From: an uncultured Verrucomicrobiota bacterium
Lineage (GTDB): Bacteria > Verrucomicrobiota > Kiritimatiellia > Kiritimatiellales > Tichowtungiaceae
Assembly: GCA_903831085.1 (NCBI GenBank)
Contig: CAIKWE010000003.1
Span: 87,468 to 145,721 of the forward strand
Direction: 5' to 3'
DNA: 58,254 nucleotides
Shown here: one piece after another, positions 48,289-58,177 of the stretch
Layout of the letters: every line of letters starts with the position of its first letter
How positions within the stretch are numbered: position 1 is the first letter of the stretch
Notes under the pieces: model-generated
Databases searched by the model: none
What the model was told of the DNA's origin: nothing
The model's input: the letters and a program-made list of their open reading frames with translations, nothing else
Program-made: the position numbers and the translations under genes

Positions 48289-51251
48289 GGTTTTGACTCC
48301 TGAATTTGCAGGAGCGCTTCATAAAGCTGTTCCGGTTTGATCGGGCGGTCAATGAATGCGGAAAAACAGTTTTTCACCCACTCATCCGGCTGTTCAGTCC
48401 AGTGCGAAAAGGCAATCCACGGAACGTCGGGTTGGACTTTGCGGAATTCGAAAAGCTTTTCCATGAGCCCCGGCAGGTCGAGATTACACAGCACCGCGTC
48501 CGGCGGAACTTCATGGGTCAGGTTGCCGCTGATTACATCTATCGTTTCAGCATAACGGGGCATGACGCCGCAAAGATCCAGAAGACTCTCCGCGGCGTGC
48601 ATATCGGCCGGATCATCGGTCCAAATGCAAACGCACCGGCCCTTCCATTTTCCGCGAACATCGCTGGCCGTTATCCGGCTTCTCGAAACAGTTTGATCGG
48701 TGATGTGAAACTTAAAAATCGCCCCCCGGCCTTGGCGGCTTTGAACCTCGATCGTTCCACCCATCATCTCGACCAGATTTTTTGAAATCGCCAGTCCCAG
48801 TCCGGTGCCGCCGTGAGCGCGGGTGTTGGAGTTGTCGCCCATCTGGAACGGTTTAAAAATCCGCTTCAGGGTCTCATCGCTCATCCCCTCGCCGCTGTCT
48901 TCGACCGAAAATCTGATATGGCGGACCCCGGACGGCAGAATCCGGCTTTTCACGACCAGCCGCACAAAGCCCTTTTCTGTGAATTTGAGCGCATTATTCA
49001 GCAGATTGGTCAGCACCTGTTCCAGACGGATCGGATCGCTGGTGATTTTTTCCGGAACGTTTTCTTCCACGTCCCAGGTCAGCGCAATATTTTTCTTTTT
49101 CGCCTGATGAGAAACCATCTCCACGGCGCTGTGAACCGTTTCGCGGAGGCTAAACACTTCGTTTCTAACTTCGATTTTTCCAAGCTCGATTTTGGCGAAA
49201 TCCAGCAGGTCGGTCACCAGCGTCAGCATCATCTCCCCGCTGGCGCCCACGGTCCGGACATGATCGCGCTGCTCTTCGGTAAGCTCTGAACCCTGGAGGA
49301 TTTCGGAGAATCCGATGATGGCGTTCAGCGGCGTGCGCAGTTCATGGCTCATGTTGGCCAGAAACCGCGACTTGGCCAGACTGGCCGCCTCGGCGGCATC
49401 GCGCGCATGAAGGATCGCGATGGCGGCGTTTTTCTGATCCGTGACATCGGAAAAAACGGTGGCGAACTGTCCGGCACGGGGCGAATAAGCAGAAATCGAA
49501 TAGTGCCGACCGAGCACTTCGGAAAAATCCTCGATGTTTTCCGACCGGCCGGTCAGCGCAACGCGGCCGTAGGCCGCGATCCAGTGCTCTTCCGTCTCAG
49601 GCATAATCTCTTTGACGGTTCGCCCGATCAGGTCTTCCGCCTTCAACCCGGTCATTTTTTCAAACGCCGCGTTGACTTCCAGAAAGCGGTAATCGCACGG
49701 GACGCCGTTTTTATCGCAAATGATTTCGTGCAAAGCGAAGCCGGACTGCATCGCTTCAAACAACTGGCGGTAACGCAGTTCGCTCGCTCGAATATCCCAC
49801 TCCGCCTGTTTGCGGATCAGCGCTTCGCCAAGATGCGCGGCGATGGATTCCAGCCGCTCAATCGTGTCGAGGCTGAACTGTTTTTTGCGCCGGTCATTGA
49901 GCTGAATCAGCCCGGCAATCTTGTCCTTGATCCGGATGGGAATCAGCGCAAAGGAGGCATAGTCCTGATGGATACACTTGTTGCGCGGATTAAGCCGGGG
50001 ATCCTGGTCGGGCGGAAGAATGAGCAGCGGAGCCGAATCATTCGTCCAGAAACTTCCACCCTTTGTAAAAAGCGGGTTGGATGGATCGGTCTTGCCGGAA
50101 AGAACCAGCCCGCAAGTTCCTTCCAGACAGGCGCTACCGTCTGCGTTCCGGCACACCCCGCCGTCCGCGTCGCGCTGAACCAGCGTGTTCTCCGTCAGCA
50201 GAAAATCACTGTCGAACCCGTCCTGAACAAAATAGGGAAAATCGTCCCCTTTTTTCAGGCGGATGCCCACGGCATCCAGACCGGTCCACTCCTTCAAGAC
50301 CGCCAGAACGCGCCCGATGGATTCCGCCATTTCTCCCGGCTCGTTCAGCGCCGCCAGAACTTCCCGCCGGATTCCTTTATACAATTCGGCCTGCCGGACC
50401 GCCGTGATATCGCGGGCCAGATGAATGGCGCCGATCATCTTGTTCTTGTCGTAGATCGGCGAAACGCTGACATTAAACCAGCCTCCCAAAATCTCCGAAT
50501 ACATCTCGCGGGTGTGTTCCTTTCCGTCGCGGAGCATGGCCTCATGCGGGCAGTCAGCGGTCGGACAGCCTGTGCCGTGAACGTATTCAAAACATTTTTT
50601 CCCGATCATCTCCACCGCAGGAAAACCCAGCCCGTCAGCCATCGCTTTATTGACGCGCACGATGTTGTGGTCGGTGTCAAAAATGGCCGCCAGATCGGGC
50701 ATGGCGTCAAAGGTCTTTTCCCACATGGCATAAGCCCGGTCGGTGGTTCCGCTGTCCGTTCTTCGATGCAGAAGATTCAGGATGCCCATGTCATGCTGGC
50801 GCTGGGTCAGTTTTTCCAGTTCCTCTCTGGCCTCCACCAGCTGAGTCGCCGCGGTGCGGAGCGCAACCTCAGTCACTTTTCCGGGCTGAATCAGCTGGCT
50901 GATCGTTTCCACCGCCTGATCAAATTCTGTGGATTTGTTGAAGAAAAAACCCGCGCCCGCATCCAGACATTTTCGGCGGTACTGCGCGTAAGGATAGTTG
51001 GTCATGATGATGACCGTCGTGCCGGGACTTTTCTGTTTAATTTCGCCCAGCGCCTTGATGCCGCCGCCGCCCGGCATGCGGATATCCAGCACCGCCACGT
51101 CCGGCATAAAGGCGACCATCTGCCGGAGCGCCGCCGGCGTATCCTCCGCCTCGGCAAGCTGCACATCCGGAAAACGCGAAAGCCTCTCGATCAGCCGTGC
51201 GCGGATCGGTTGCGAATCATCTGCTATAAGAACCTTCATTGAGGACGACAT
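48285..51251 (-). CDS. Hybrid kinase: receiver-PAS-GAF-PAS-HisKA-ATPase with a degenerate C-terminal receiver
   Basis: A 988-residue soluble protein from ATG 51251; the longer frame to 51377 is not supported. Order: an N-terminal receiver (about 5-120, D56 in [10 protein letters not shown]), PAS (about 175-290), GAF (about 300-480, with [27 protein letters not shown]), PAS (about 490-610), HisKA ([23 protein letters not shown]), and an ATPase domain ([26 protein letters not shown]). The end (about 870-988) looks like a second receiver, but the phosphoacceptor position is asparagine (N923 in VLCNLDLPG) and the conserved lysine is arginine (FIDRPIKP). A receiver at the N-terminus suggests it takes input from another kinase. 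Confidence 0.92.
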   Translation of the reverse strand: MSSSMKVLIADDSQPIRARLIERLSRFPDVQLAEAEDTPAALRQMVAFMPDVAVLDIRMPGGGGIKALGEIKQKSPGTTVIIMTNYPYAQYRRKCLDAGAGFFFNKSTEFDQAVETISQLIQPGKVTEVALRTAATQLVEAREELEKLTQRQHDMGILNLLHRRTDSGTTDRAYAMWEKTFDAMPDLAAIFDTDHNIVRVNKAMADGLGFPAVEMIGKKCFEYVHGTGCPTADCPHEAMLRDGKEHTREMYSEILGGWFNVSVSPIYDKNKMIGAIHLARDITAVRQAELYKGIRREVLAALNEPGEMAESIGRVLAVLKEWTGLDAVGIRLKKGDDFPYFVQDGFDSDFLLTENTLVQRDADGGVCRNADGSACLEGTCGLVLSGKTDPSNPLFTKGGSFWTNDSAPLLILPPDQDPRLNPRNKCIHQDYASFALIPIRIKDKIAGLIQLNDRRKKQFSLDTIERLESIAAHLGEALIRKQAEWDIRASELRYRQLFEAMQSGFALHEIICDKNGVPCDYRFLEVNAAFEKMTGLKAEDLIGRTVKEIMPETEEHWIAAYGRVALTGRSENIEDFSEVLGRHYSISAYSPRAGQFATVFSDVTDQKNAAIAILHARDAAEAASLAKSRFLANMSHELRTPLNAIIGFSEILQGSELTEEQRDHVRTVGASGEMMLTLVTDLLDFAKIELGKIEVRNEVFSLRETVHSAVEMVSHQAKKKNIALTWDVEENVPEKITSDPIRLEQVLTNLLNNALKFTEKGFVRLVVKSRILPSGVRHIRFSVEDSGEGMSDETLKRIFKPFQMGDNSNTRAHGGTGLGLAISKNLVEMMGGTIEVQSRQGRGAIFKFHITDQTVSRSRITASDVRGKWKGRCVCIWTDDPADMHAAESLLDLCGVMPRYAETIDVISGNLTHEVPPDAVLCNLDLPGLMEKLFEFRKVQPDVPWIAFSHWTEQPDEWVKNCFSAFIDRPIKPEQLYEALLQIQESKP

Positions 51252-51385
51252 CTTACCTGTATTTTCGCAATAAAAATATCGGGGTTCGGCTGTTCTTTGC
51301 GTGGGGGAAATCCTTACAAGAGGTGGATTGTCTCGCGCCATTCGACGGCTCATGGCAGGCAACCCTCGGAAAACCAATTAACCAA

Positions 51386-54300
51386 TCATCCCTTTTTCTG
51401 AAGCGGGATGGTTCCTTCGATGCGCGTGCCTTTGCCGGGCGCACTTTCGATGTCCAGTTCTCCGCCAAGATTCTCAATGCGTTCGCGCATACCGAGCAGA
51501 CCGAACGAGGTCGGCTTGTCCGCCGCGCCGGGCGCCATGCCGCGCCCGTTGTCGGTGATCGTGACGTTGACCGCCTGATCATCGGCAACCAGATTAATTT
51601 CGACTTTAGAGGCTTGCGCGTAGCGCGAGACGTTGGTGAGCGCCTCCTGAACCATACGGAACACAGCGGTCTTGACCTCGTCGGAAAGCGCTTCGTCGTC
51701 CACATCGGAGCACATTGTGCATTCCACCAGATTGCGGACCTTCCAGTCTTCCATCAGACCTTCGAGAGCGTCAGACAGGTCCAAATCGTCCAGCGCGCCG
51801 GGGCGCAACTGGCGGCAAAGCGTATGAACGCTTTGAATCCCGTCGAGCAGTAACTGCTGAATGCCGGCCATTTTGCCTTTCGTATTGCCTCCGCATTGGC
51901 AGTCGGCCTGCACCCCGACCATATCAATTTTTATCGCGGTGAGAATCTGGCCGATGTCGTCGTGCAGTTCGCGCGCGATCCGTTTACGTTCCTCTTCGCG
52001 CACCGTTTGCAGATGCTGAACCAGCAGGCGAATGCGCGCCTCCGCCTTCCGGCGGTCGGTGATATCCAGAAAGACCACGATCGCGGCGGTGGTTTTCCCC
52101 TGCGAGTCGGTGATGGGCGCCGCGTTGGCAACAACAATGCGGTCGTCATGGTCTGCGCGCCGGATGATAAATTCGCGCTGGCCGGTCTCTCCATACTTGA
52201 TGGCGCGCGCCAACGGCACTTCGTCAAGGGGCAGCGGAGTGCCATCGACTCTAAAAAGCTTCCAGCTGGCGACATACGCGTCAAGTCCGACGCCGCGAAC
52301 CACCTCTTCGTGTGTGCCGCCGCGAATGAATAAGGCCGCCTTGTTCACATAACGCAATTTGCCGTCCGGGGCATCGGCAACGACGATGCCCGCCGGACTG
52401 TGATCCATGGCCGCCTGAAGAATCCCTTTGGCGTCCTGCAACTCTTCCTCTGCCCACTTGCGCTCCGTGATGTCCCAGCAAACGCCGGTGACCTTCAGCT
52501 GCTGATCGCCGTCATCGAGGAAAAGATGCGCGCGGGCGGCGACGTGGCGGATCGTCCCGTCCGGCCAAACCACGCGATGTTCTATATCATAGGGTGCGCG
52601 CCGCTCAACGGTCCGGGTTAAAGCGTCTTTGACTTTTTCCCGGTCAGCGGGATGCACTGCGGCAAGAAACTCCTCTTCTGTTCCGCCGAATGTACGCGGA
52701 TCAATCCCCAGAAAAGTACAGGTCTGGCGATCATACGTGTATCTACTGCTGATAACATCCCATTGCCACACTCCCATCAGGGCTGACTGTAAGGCTAAAT
52801 CGAGCTTCGTCTGACTCGACCACAACGCCGCTTCGGCATGCTCGCGGCTGGTCACGTCGTGGAAACTCCATACGCGGCCCAGCACACCGTCATGAACCTT
52901 CTGCGTCTGAGAGGTGCGTTCAAAAACCCTGCCATCCTGGAAGTGCAGCACATCGAAGCTTTTCTCTTCCGGGTTCCGATACAACTCCCGAACTTTGGCC
53001 AGAAACTGCTCCGGATCGCAAAGCTGCTCCAGAACAAAGTTCATCACGACCTCATCGTCGTCCGACTCGGCAATGGATTCCGGAATCCTCCACATTTCTA
53101 TAAATTTTTTGTTATGACGAAGAATCTTCCCCTTGCCGTCCACCACCAGAATTCCGTCGGTTGTCGCGTCCAGCGTCGCCGCCAGAAGGGCCAGCGACTT
53201 CCGGATATCCTCCTCGGACTTCTTGCGACTGGTGATGTCAGTGAACGTGATCACCGTGCCGACCACCTGACCGTTTTCATAGATGGGCGTGCTGTCGTAT
53301 TGAACGGGAAAACAGGTGCCGTCTTTCCGCCAGAACACCTCGTCGATCGAATGCTGGGCCTGTCCATCCCGATAGGTGGCGTAAATTTTGCATTCTTCCG
53401 CGGGATAAGGGGTTCCGTCCGGTTTGGAATGATGCCAAAGGCTGTGACTCGGCCTGCCGATCAGCTCTTCGGCCTCATAGCCCAGCAGTTTTAGCGCGGC
53501 CGGATTAACGAACCTGTGGTTGCCCTGCAAATCCAGTCCGAGAATCCCTTCCACCGCCGAGGTCAGGATCAGCTCATTCTGCTTGTTGAGGTGCGCCAGA
53601 TTTTCCTGCGCCAGTTTAAGTTCGTCGGTGCGGCGCTCGACCTGTCTTTCAAGAACGATCCGGCGGTTGGTGATCAGAGCGGCTAAAGAAGTGACCAAAA
53701 GGGTCATCAGCAGGCCGATACCGAAAGCAGTCCGACCGTTTTGCAACGGATGTTCCGCCAGCCAGATCGGACCGGGAACCACCCGGAAAGAGTAGGCTTT
53801 GCCAAACCGGAAAACCGGAACCGTGATGCGCAAACCGTAATCCTTATCGTCCCAGCACGGCAGACCGCACGAGTCGCTCGACCCGGCCAGAAAAAACGGT
53901 TCCTGCCCCGGGCTCAACTGAAACAGGCAGATATTCAGATTCTTGTTTTTTCGCACCGATGCGGCCAGCAGGAGCTCCGGACGGATCGTAACCGCCACCA
54001 GCCCCTTCTGAGAACGGGTCTGCACCGGCAGAAAAACAAAAAATCCGTGTGGCGAATCATTGGTCGCCGTGATGAATTGGATCGGATCGCTGGCGGAAGC
54101 CAGCCCGGTGCTCAACGCCTCCTGAATCGCCACGCTGCGTTTCGGTTCCGAGTTTATATCGAAACCCAGTGCGCCTTGATGTCTGGACAGCGGTTCAATA
54201 TAGAGCGCGGGATAATAGACCGGGCGAAGCGCGACCGGCTCGTTGCGCCCTTCCTTATTTTTCTGCCAAATGGAAAAATCCGGAACCCCGGAGGCCCGCA

Positions 54301-55339
54301 CCTCTTCAGTAAAAGAGCTGACCTCTTTGCCCGGCACGGCCGGTATCCAGACGATCGAATCGGCCAGATTTTTTCCATCCATCGCATTACAATAGGCGCG
54401 GAATCCTTCGCGATCAACATACTGGCTCGATTCAAAAAAGTACCTTATCTCCTGCAGCATGCCGCGAAGATCATATATCTTTCCCGCGTCGGCGCTGGCC
54501 TCAGCATGAGCCAGCGAATTAAACGTGTGCCGCCGCTCCGCGCGTTCCCTCTGATCAAAATATGCGGTCAGCACCAGAGTCAGCAGGAACATGAACACGG
54601 CGCATAAAACGGGTTCGGTATGCCTCTTCCGCCCGGCGCGCCGCGCTGAATGCCGGCGCAGATATTCCAAAATCAGGTCGCTCAGCAACAGGACAACGAG
54701 CAGCGCAAAAGTGATCCAGACAGGAGCCGCCCGCGCCCGCAGAACGGCGGCCTGCCATTCGACGGCTTCGGCATCCAAGCCGACCGCCGCCAGCACCTCA
54801 CCCGTGTAGGAATCCACTATTGGGGCCAGCGCCGTCACGTGCGTTCTGTTTTTATCCTTGAAGGAGCCCCAGACCTGCGGCTGGCCTTTTTCGAAAACCT
54901 CAAAATTCTGCTGATCCGGATTTTCGTAGACTGTTCCGGGCTGAGAAACGCGCTGATGGCTCCCGATCAAACTTTCCGGGCCGGACACAATCTGCCCGTC
55001 CCGCAACCCGATGATGTAAAGACGGCCCGGCCCGGAGACCTCGGCATAGTCCCGCATCTGGGCGCACATCCGCTGAAATCTGACCTGCTCTTTATCGTCC
55101 GCCGTGAAGGAGAGCTGGTTGATATCCTGAACATTAAACGCGGCCGCCACATCGGTGACGCGACTCACCAGCTTGAAGCGCATCTCACGGTCGGCTGCCT
55201 CGCCCGACTGATGGGCCGCCCAGAGCCCGGCCAGCAAAACCATCAGCGCCGTTGTGCCAATCACCCAGCGGCTTGCCCTCACAGCAAAAAACTTCTCGAA
55301 GCGATGCTCGTTCTCTCTTACGACCGTTTGGGTTTCCAT
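51386..55339 (-). CDS. Large membrane sensor kinase, CHASE and multi-PAS, NarL-type (HisKA_3)
   Basis: A 1317-residue protein. A first helix (about 24-41), an extracellular domain (about 45-200), two close helices (about 205-227 and 240-262), a CHASE-type domain (about 285-520; EGFRAYCNAMDGKNLADSIVWIPAV and DINSEPKRSVAIQEALSTG), and a further helix (about 545-567) precede four PAS domains (about 590-1090). The kinase core is HisKA_3 with H1126 in ARELHDDIGQILTAI, and an ATPase domain with VQEALTNVSRYAQAS, DNGRGM and GLLGMRERIENLGG. This class usually pairs with NarL-type regulators; the LuxR-type regulator upstream in the cluster is the positional candidate. It contains two sensory regions in one protein, an uncommon load. 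Confidence 0.92.
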   Translation of the reverse strand: METQTVVRENEHRFEKFFAVRASRWVIGTTALMVLLAGLWAAHQSGEAADREMRFKLVSRVTDVAAAFNVQDINQLSFTADDKEQVRFQRMCAQMRDYAEVSGPGRLYIIGLRDGQIVSGPESLIGSHQRVSQPGTVYENPDQQNFEVFEKGQPQVWGSFKDKNRTHVTALAPIVDSYTGEVLAAVGLDAEAVEWQAAVLRARAAPVWITFALLVVLLLSDLILEYLRRHSARRAGRKRHTEPVLCAVFMFLLTLVLTAYFDQRERAERRHTFNSLAHAEASADAGKIYDLRGMLQEIRYFFESSQYVDREGFRAYCNAMDGKNLADSIVWIPAVPGKEVSSFTEEVRASGVPDFSIWQKNKEGRNEPVALRPVYYPALYIEPLSRHQGALGFDINSEPKRSVAIQEALSTGLASASDPIQFITATNDSPHGFFVFLPVQTRSQKGLVAVTIRPELLLAASVRKNKNLNICLFQLSPGQEPFFLAGSSDSCGLPCWDDKDYGLRITVPVFRFGKAYSFRVVPGPIWLAEHPLQNGRTAFGIGLLMTLLVTSLAALITNRRIVLERQVERRTDELKLAQENLAHLNKQNELILTSAVEGILGLDLQGNHRFVNPAALKLLGYEAEELIGRPSHSLWHHSKPDGTPYPAEECKIYATYRDGQAQHSIDEVFWRKDGTCFPVQYDSTPIYENGQVVGTVITFTDITSRKKSEEDIRKSLALLAATLDATTDGILVVDGKGKILRHNKKFIEMWRIPESIAESDDDEVVMNFVLEQLCDPEQFLAKVRELYRNPEEKSFDVLHFQDGRVFERTSQTQKVHDGVLGRVWSFHDVTSREHAEAALWSSQTKLDLALQSALMGVWQWDVISSRYTYDRQTCTFLGIDPRTFGGTEEEFLAAVHPADREKVKDALTRTVERRAPYDIEHRVVWPDGTIRHVAARAHLFLDDGDQQLKVTGVCWDITERKWAEEELQDAKGILQAAMDHSPAGIVVADAPDGKLRYVNKAALFIRGGTHEEVVRGVGLDAYVASWKLFRVDGTPLPLDEVPLARAIKYGETGQREFIIRRADHDDRIVVANAAPITDSQGKTTAAIVVFLDITDRRKAEARIRLLVQHLQTVREEERKRIARELHDDIGQILTAIKIDMVGVQADCQCGGNTKGKMAGIQQLLLDGIQSVHTLCRQLRPGALDDLDLSDALEGLMEDWKVRNLVECTMCSDVDDEALSDEVKTAVFRMVQEALTNVSRYAQASKVEINLVADDQAVNVTITDNGRGMAPGAADKPTSFGLLGMRERIENLGGELDIESAPGKGTRIEGTIPLQKKG

Positions 55340-55372
55340 TTAAATTCTCCGCCGTATCCCGCCCGTCATCTC

Positions 55373-55391
55373 TTTCCGATCATTGGAAAAA
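55373..55391. repeat. TTCCAA-like palindrome between two kinase genes
   Basis: TTTCCGATCATTGGAAAAA, an arm-mismatched copy, lies between the stop of the 55397-57202 kinase and the start of the next kinase gene. Confidence 0.5.
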
Positions 55392-55396
55392 TCGTG

Positions 55397-57202
55397 TCAT
55401 CCGCCGTCCGCTTTCATCTCCGCCGGGAAAACAATCCGCACACAGGTTCCTTCGTCCTCGGCTGAGCGCGCCGTCACCGATCCGCCCAATACGTCCAGAG
55501 TGCGCCGAACGATGGCCAGCCCCAGCCCGACCCCGGTCCGCCCCCCGCCGATGTGGCGTAAGGCGGCGAACGGTTTAAACAGGCACGGCATAAATTTCTG
55601 CGAAATCCCCGGCCCGTTATCTTCAATTTCAACAAAAACCCCGCCCTGTTCCGTCGCTCCGGTTCGCAAGGTCAATACCCCGTCCGGCGGCATGGCTTCA
55701 ATGCTGTTTCTGATCGGGTTGACCAGTGTGAGTATCACCGCTTTAGGAGGAAGCGTGACCGGCGGGATTTTTTCGGCGCGCTCATCCTTCAACTGCGTGC
55801 GGCGCTCTTTCATCCGGGGGCTCACCATGATGAGCGCGCTGTCCAGCAGCGCATTGATGTTGATGGCGGTACACTCCGGCGAAAGCGGTTCGTGAAAGCG
55901 GTACATCTGTTCAACCAGATCCGCCATGCGCGACAGCTCCTGTGAAGCCATCTCGACCAGTTCATAATGCGGACTGGTCGGCGAGATCTCTCCGCGCATC
56001 AGTTCAAACGCATTGCGCGCATCCGCCAGCGGTGTGCTGAGTTCGTGCGCCATGCCGGTCGCCAGATCGCCCAGCATGGCAAGCCGCTGGCGTTGCAGTT
56101 CGCGGCGTTCTTCGGCCAGCAGTTCCGGGGCCGGAATTTGCGCCCGCGCCTCGACTGCGGCTTTTACGACCGGCTCGGTTTGCTGTCCGGATTTTTCGCG
56201 CAACATGCAGTAGATCTGTTCGCCGCCCGTTCCGCTCCGCAAAGGCAATGCACTCAACTCCACATTCAGCAGAACGCCGTCGCCCCGGCGCAGTTCCAGC
56301 GCCACGTCCACCGCCGCACCGCCATTTTTTAATCCGTCCAGACACGTCTGAAAATGCTGGCGCCCCCTCCGGGTGAGCAGCTCACTGAACGGCTTGCCGA
56401 CCACTGCGCCGCGCTCCAGCCCGGTCAAACGAAGCCAGGCCGGATTCACTTCGAGAATCCGGCCCGCGTTATCCAATAACTGATACGGCAGAGGCGCCTG
56501 TTCAAAAAGCAGTCGGAATTTGCGCTCGCGGCGTTCCAGTTCATCCTGCATGCGCATTTGGGTGGACACATCGTTATAAACCGCCACCACCTCACCGCCG
56601 GGACGGCGGTAAACAAAATTATCGCGCCAGCCGAAAATCCGGTCGTCCTGATAATAATGCATCGGGAAGCCCTCGGGTCGCCCGGTTTTCCAAACCCGTT
56701 TCAGCACATCCAGCAAACCGAACTTCTCGATGCTGGGAAAAGCTTCTGTCAGCCGCCGTCCGACCATATCCTGCCGCGTTGTTTTCTCAATCCGCTCCGC
56801 CGCCGGATTCATGTCGCGGATAATAAAATCGTGCCCCTTATCCACCGCTTCATACACCGCAACGCCACTGGTGATTTTTTCAAAAAGCTCGCCCAGCGGG
56901 GTGACCTCGGGAGCCTCCGGTTTGGAATAGAGCCGGCGCATCAGCGGCGCGAGCGCGAACAGACCAGCCACCAGCAGAAGAGAAATCACAAAGGCAATCG
57001 TCCCGGCGTAGAGATCCGGTGGATGGAAGAACGCGGTCGTCCGGTGCGCCGCCATCAGCAGCAGCGCAACAGAAATCATAATCCATGCGGGCGCGTTGCG
57101 GGAAAGCCTCATCAGACGGAAGGCGAGAAACGCCGCGCAAAACTGCAACAGCATCGATGCCATAAGCATCGCGGGAAGAACAAATTGTGAAACTGCATTC
57201 AT
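55397..57202 (-). CDS. Membrane-anchored PAS histidine kinase
   Basis: A 601-residue kinase from ATG 57202 (AAAGGCG upstream). Three to four N-terminal membrane helices (about 5-25, 35-55, 65-90) are followed by two PAS domains (about 105-220 and 230-345). The phosphoacceptor H386 lies in ATGMAHELSTPLADARNAF, and the ATPase domain has LVNPIRNSIEAMPPDG, DNGPGI and GVGLGLAIVRRTLDVLGG. The asparagine-box form (NPIRNSIEA) is that of the NtrB-like class. No regulator is fused to it. It is directly downstream of the LuxR-type regulator gene (70-base gap). Confidence 0.9.
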   Translation of the reverse strand: MNAVSQFVLPAMLMASMLLQFCAAFLAFRLMRLSRNAPAWIMISVALLLMAAHRTTAFFHPPDLYAGTIAFVISLLLVAGLFALAPLMRRLYSKPEAPEVTPLGELFEKITSGVAVYEAVDKGHDFIIRDMNPAAERIEKTTRQDMVGRRLTEAFPSIEKFGLLDVLKRVWKTGRPEGFPMHYYQDDRIFGWRDNFVYRRPGGEVVAVYNDVSTQMRMQDELERRERKFRLLFEQAPLPYQLLDNAGRILEVNPAWLRLTGLERGAVVGKPFSELLTRRGRQHFQTCLDGLKNGGAAVDVALELRRGDGVLLNVELSALPLRSGTGGEQIYCMLREKSGQQTEPVVKAAVEARAQIPAPELLAEERRELQRQRLAMLGDLATGMAHELSTPLADARNAFELMRGEISPTSPHYELVEMASQELSRMADLVEQMYRFHEPLSPECTAININALLDSALIMVSPRMKERRTQLKDERAEKIPPVTLPPKAVILTLVNPIRNSIEAMPPDGVLTLRTGATEQGGVFVEIEDNGPGISQKFMPCLFKPFAALRHIGGGRTGVGLGLAIVRRTLDVLGGSVTARSAEDEGTCVRIVFPAEMKADGG

Positions 57203-57272
57203 TTGCGCCTTTGAGTGTTGCAGACTACCCGAGGCGTAAACCATCCGCAAGACGTTTCAAATGAATGCGCCG

Positions 57273-57962
57273 CTAGGACGGCTCGCCGGCCTGAAGCACC
57301 TCCGAAAGGGGCAGCCTCTGCTCGCGAACAAAACAGGTCGCGTGGTACAGCAGTTCGCCGCCGTCCGTCAGCCCCAGCTTCTCGCGAATCCGCTCACGAT
57401 ACGTTCCGATTGTTTTTACGTTCACCTTGAGCATGTCGGCAATCCGCTTGGGCATATGCCCGTGTCCGGTCAGACAAAACACCTCGTACTCTCGATGCGA
57501 AAGCCGTTCAAGAGGCGACTCCTTTTTCCGGGCGCGCAGGCCGGACTCTGCGGAGAGCTTTTTGCGCAGGGCCGGGCTTAAATAGACCTTACCTTCCGTG
57601 ATCGCTTCCACGGCTTTCAGCAGATTCTCGCCGGGCTCATCCACTGAAATATACCCAGAGGCCCCGGCGCAGATCGCCCGATCCGCATAAAGATGGTCGT
57701 GATGCAGATAAGAAAAAGCCAGCAGCCCAATCGCCGGAAACTGCCGGCGGATCAGACGCAGCAAGGACATGCCGCCGCAATGCCGCATGGAAATGTTCAG
57801 AATAATCACATCCGGACGGATCTGCTCGGTCTGCTTCAGGGCCTCTTCACTGGTTGCCTCTTCGAAAACCTCAAGGCCCGGACTTTGCCGCAACCCTTCC
57901 GCGAACAATGTTCTGCAAAGATGAAAATCATCGACCAGCAGAATTCTCTTTCCACCATTCAT
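57273..57962 (-). CDS. LuxR/NarL-type response regulator with a degenerate receiver
   Basis: A 229-residue DNA-binding regulator. The receiver (about 5-125) keeps the acidic pair D11/D12 (LLVDDFHLC), but the phosphoacceptor position is asparagine (N56 in VIILNISMRHCGG) and the usual lysine is missing (GASGYISVDEP). The C-terminal LuxR helix-turn-helix (about 150-215) is intact: LSHREYEVFCLTGHGHMPKRIADML and VKTIGTYRERIREKLGL. It probably acts without ordinary phosphorylation. GGGAGG lies seven bases before ATG 57962. It is the first gene of the signalling cluster. Confidence 0.92.
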   Translation of the reverse strand: MNGGKRILLVDDFHLCRTLFAEGLRQSPGLEVFEEATSEEALKQTEQIRPDVIILNISMRHCGGMSLLRLIRRQFPAIGLLAFSYLHHDHLYADRAICAGASGYISVDEPGENLLKAVEAITEGKVYLSPALRKKLSAESGLRARKKESPLERLSHREYEVFCLTGHGHMPKRIADMLKVNVKTIGTYRERIREKLGLTDGGELLYHATCFVREQRLPLSEVLQAGEPS

Positions 57963-58106
57963 AAAAAAACCTCCCGCCTATCTCGGGTTTCCCGATTATC
58001 CGGACAATAAAAGCAGTCGCTGGATTTTAAAAGATAAAAAAGAATTGATGCTATTAGAATCAGAGAAGCTGCCCGCCCCCTGGTTCAAGCCGGGCTCACC
58101 GTGCTT

Positions 58107-58125
58107 TTTTCCATGGTTTGGAAGA
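58107..58125. repeat. TTCCAA-like palindrome upstream of the tRNA
   Basis: TTTTCCATGGTTTGGAAGA, an arm-mismatched copy, lies about 5-25 bases upstream of the possible -35 box of the tRNA promoter. Confidence 0.55.
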
Positions 58126-58131
58126 AAGTGC

Positions 58132-58159
58132 TTGTGCGGAACCGAATAAAGTCTATCTT
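58132..58159 (+). promoter_or_regulatory. Possible promoter of the initiator tRNA
   Basis: TTGTGC (58132-58137) and TATCTT (58154-58159) with a 16-base spacer; both boxes match the consensus only moderately. The tRNA begins 18 bases after the -10 box. Confidence 0.35.
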
Positions 58160-58177
58160 CTGCCCTTCGCAAATAAC

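Larger units (their letters stand above)
57963..58177. other. Divergent intergenic region before the initiator tRNA
   Basis: A 215-base region with no gene. It carries the regulator's ribosome site on the minus strand and, on the plus strand, a TTCCAA-type palindrome and a weak promoter for the tRNA. Confidence 0.6.

Noticed and set aside
49344-51242. A 632-codon open frame on the plus strand opposite a kinase gene
   Set aside because: It lies wholly inside the minus-strand hybrid kinase, which has clear domains. The plus-strand product has no recognisable motif and reads like the antisense of GC-rich coding DNA.
17-58125. A CRISPR array
   Set aside because: The repeated palindromes are far apart and irregularly spaced, with no constant-length spacers and no cas genes.
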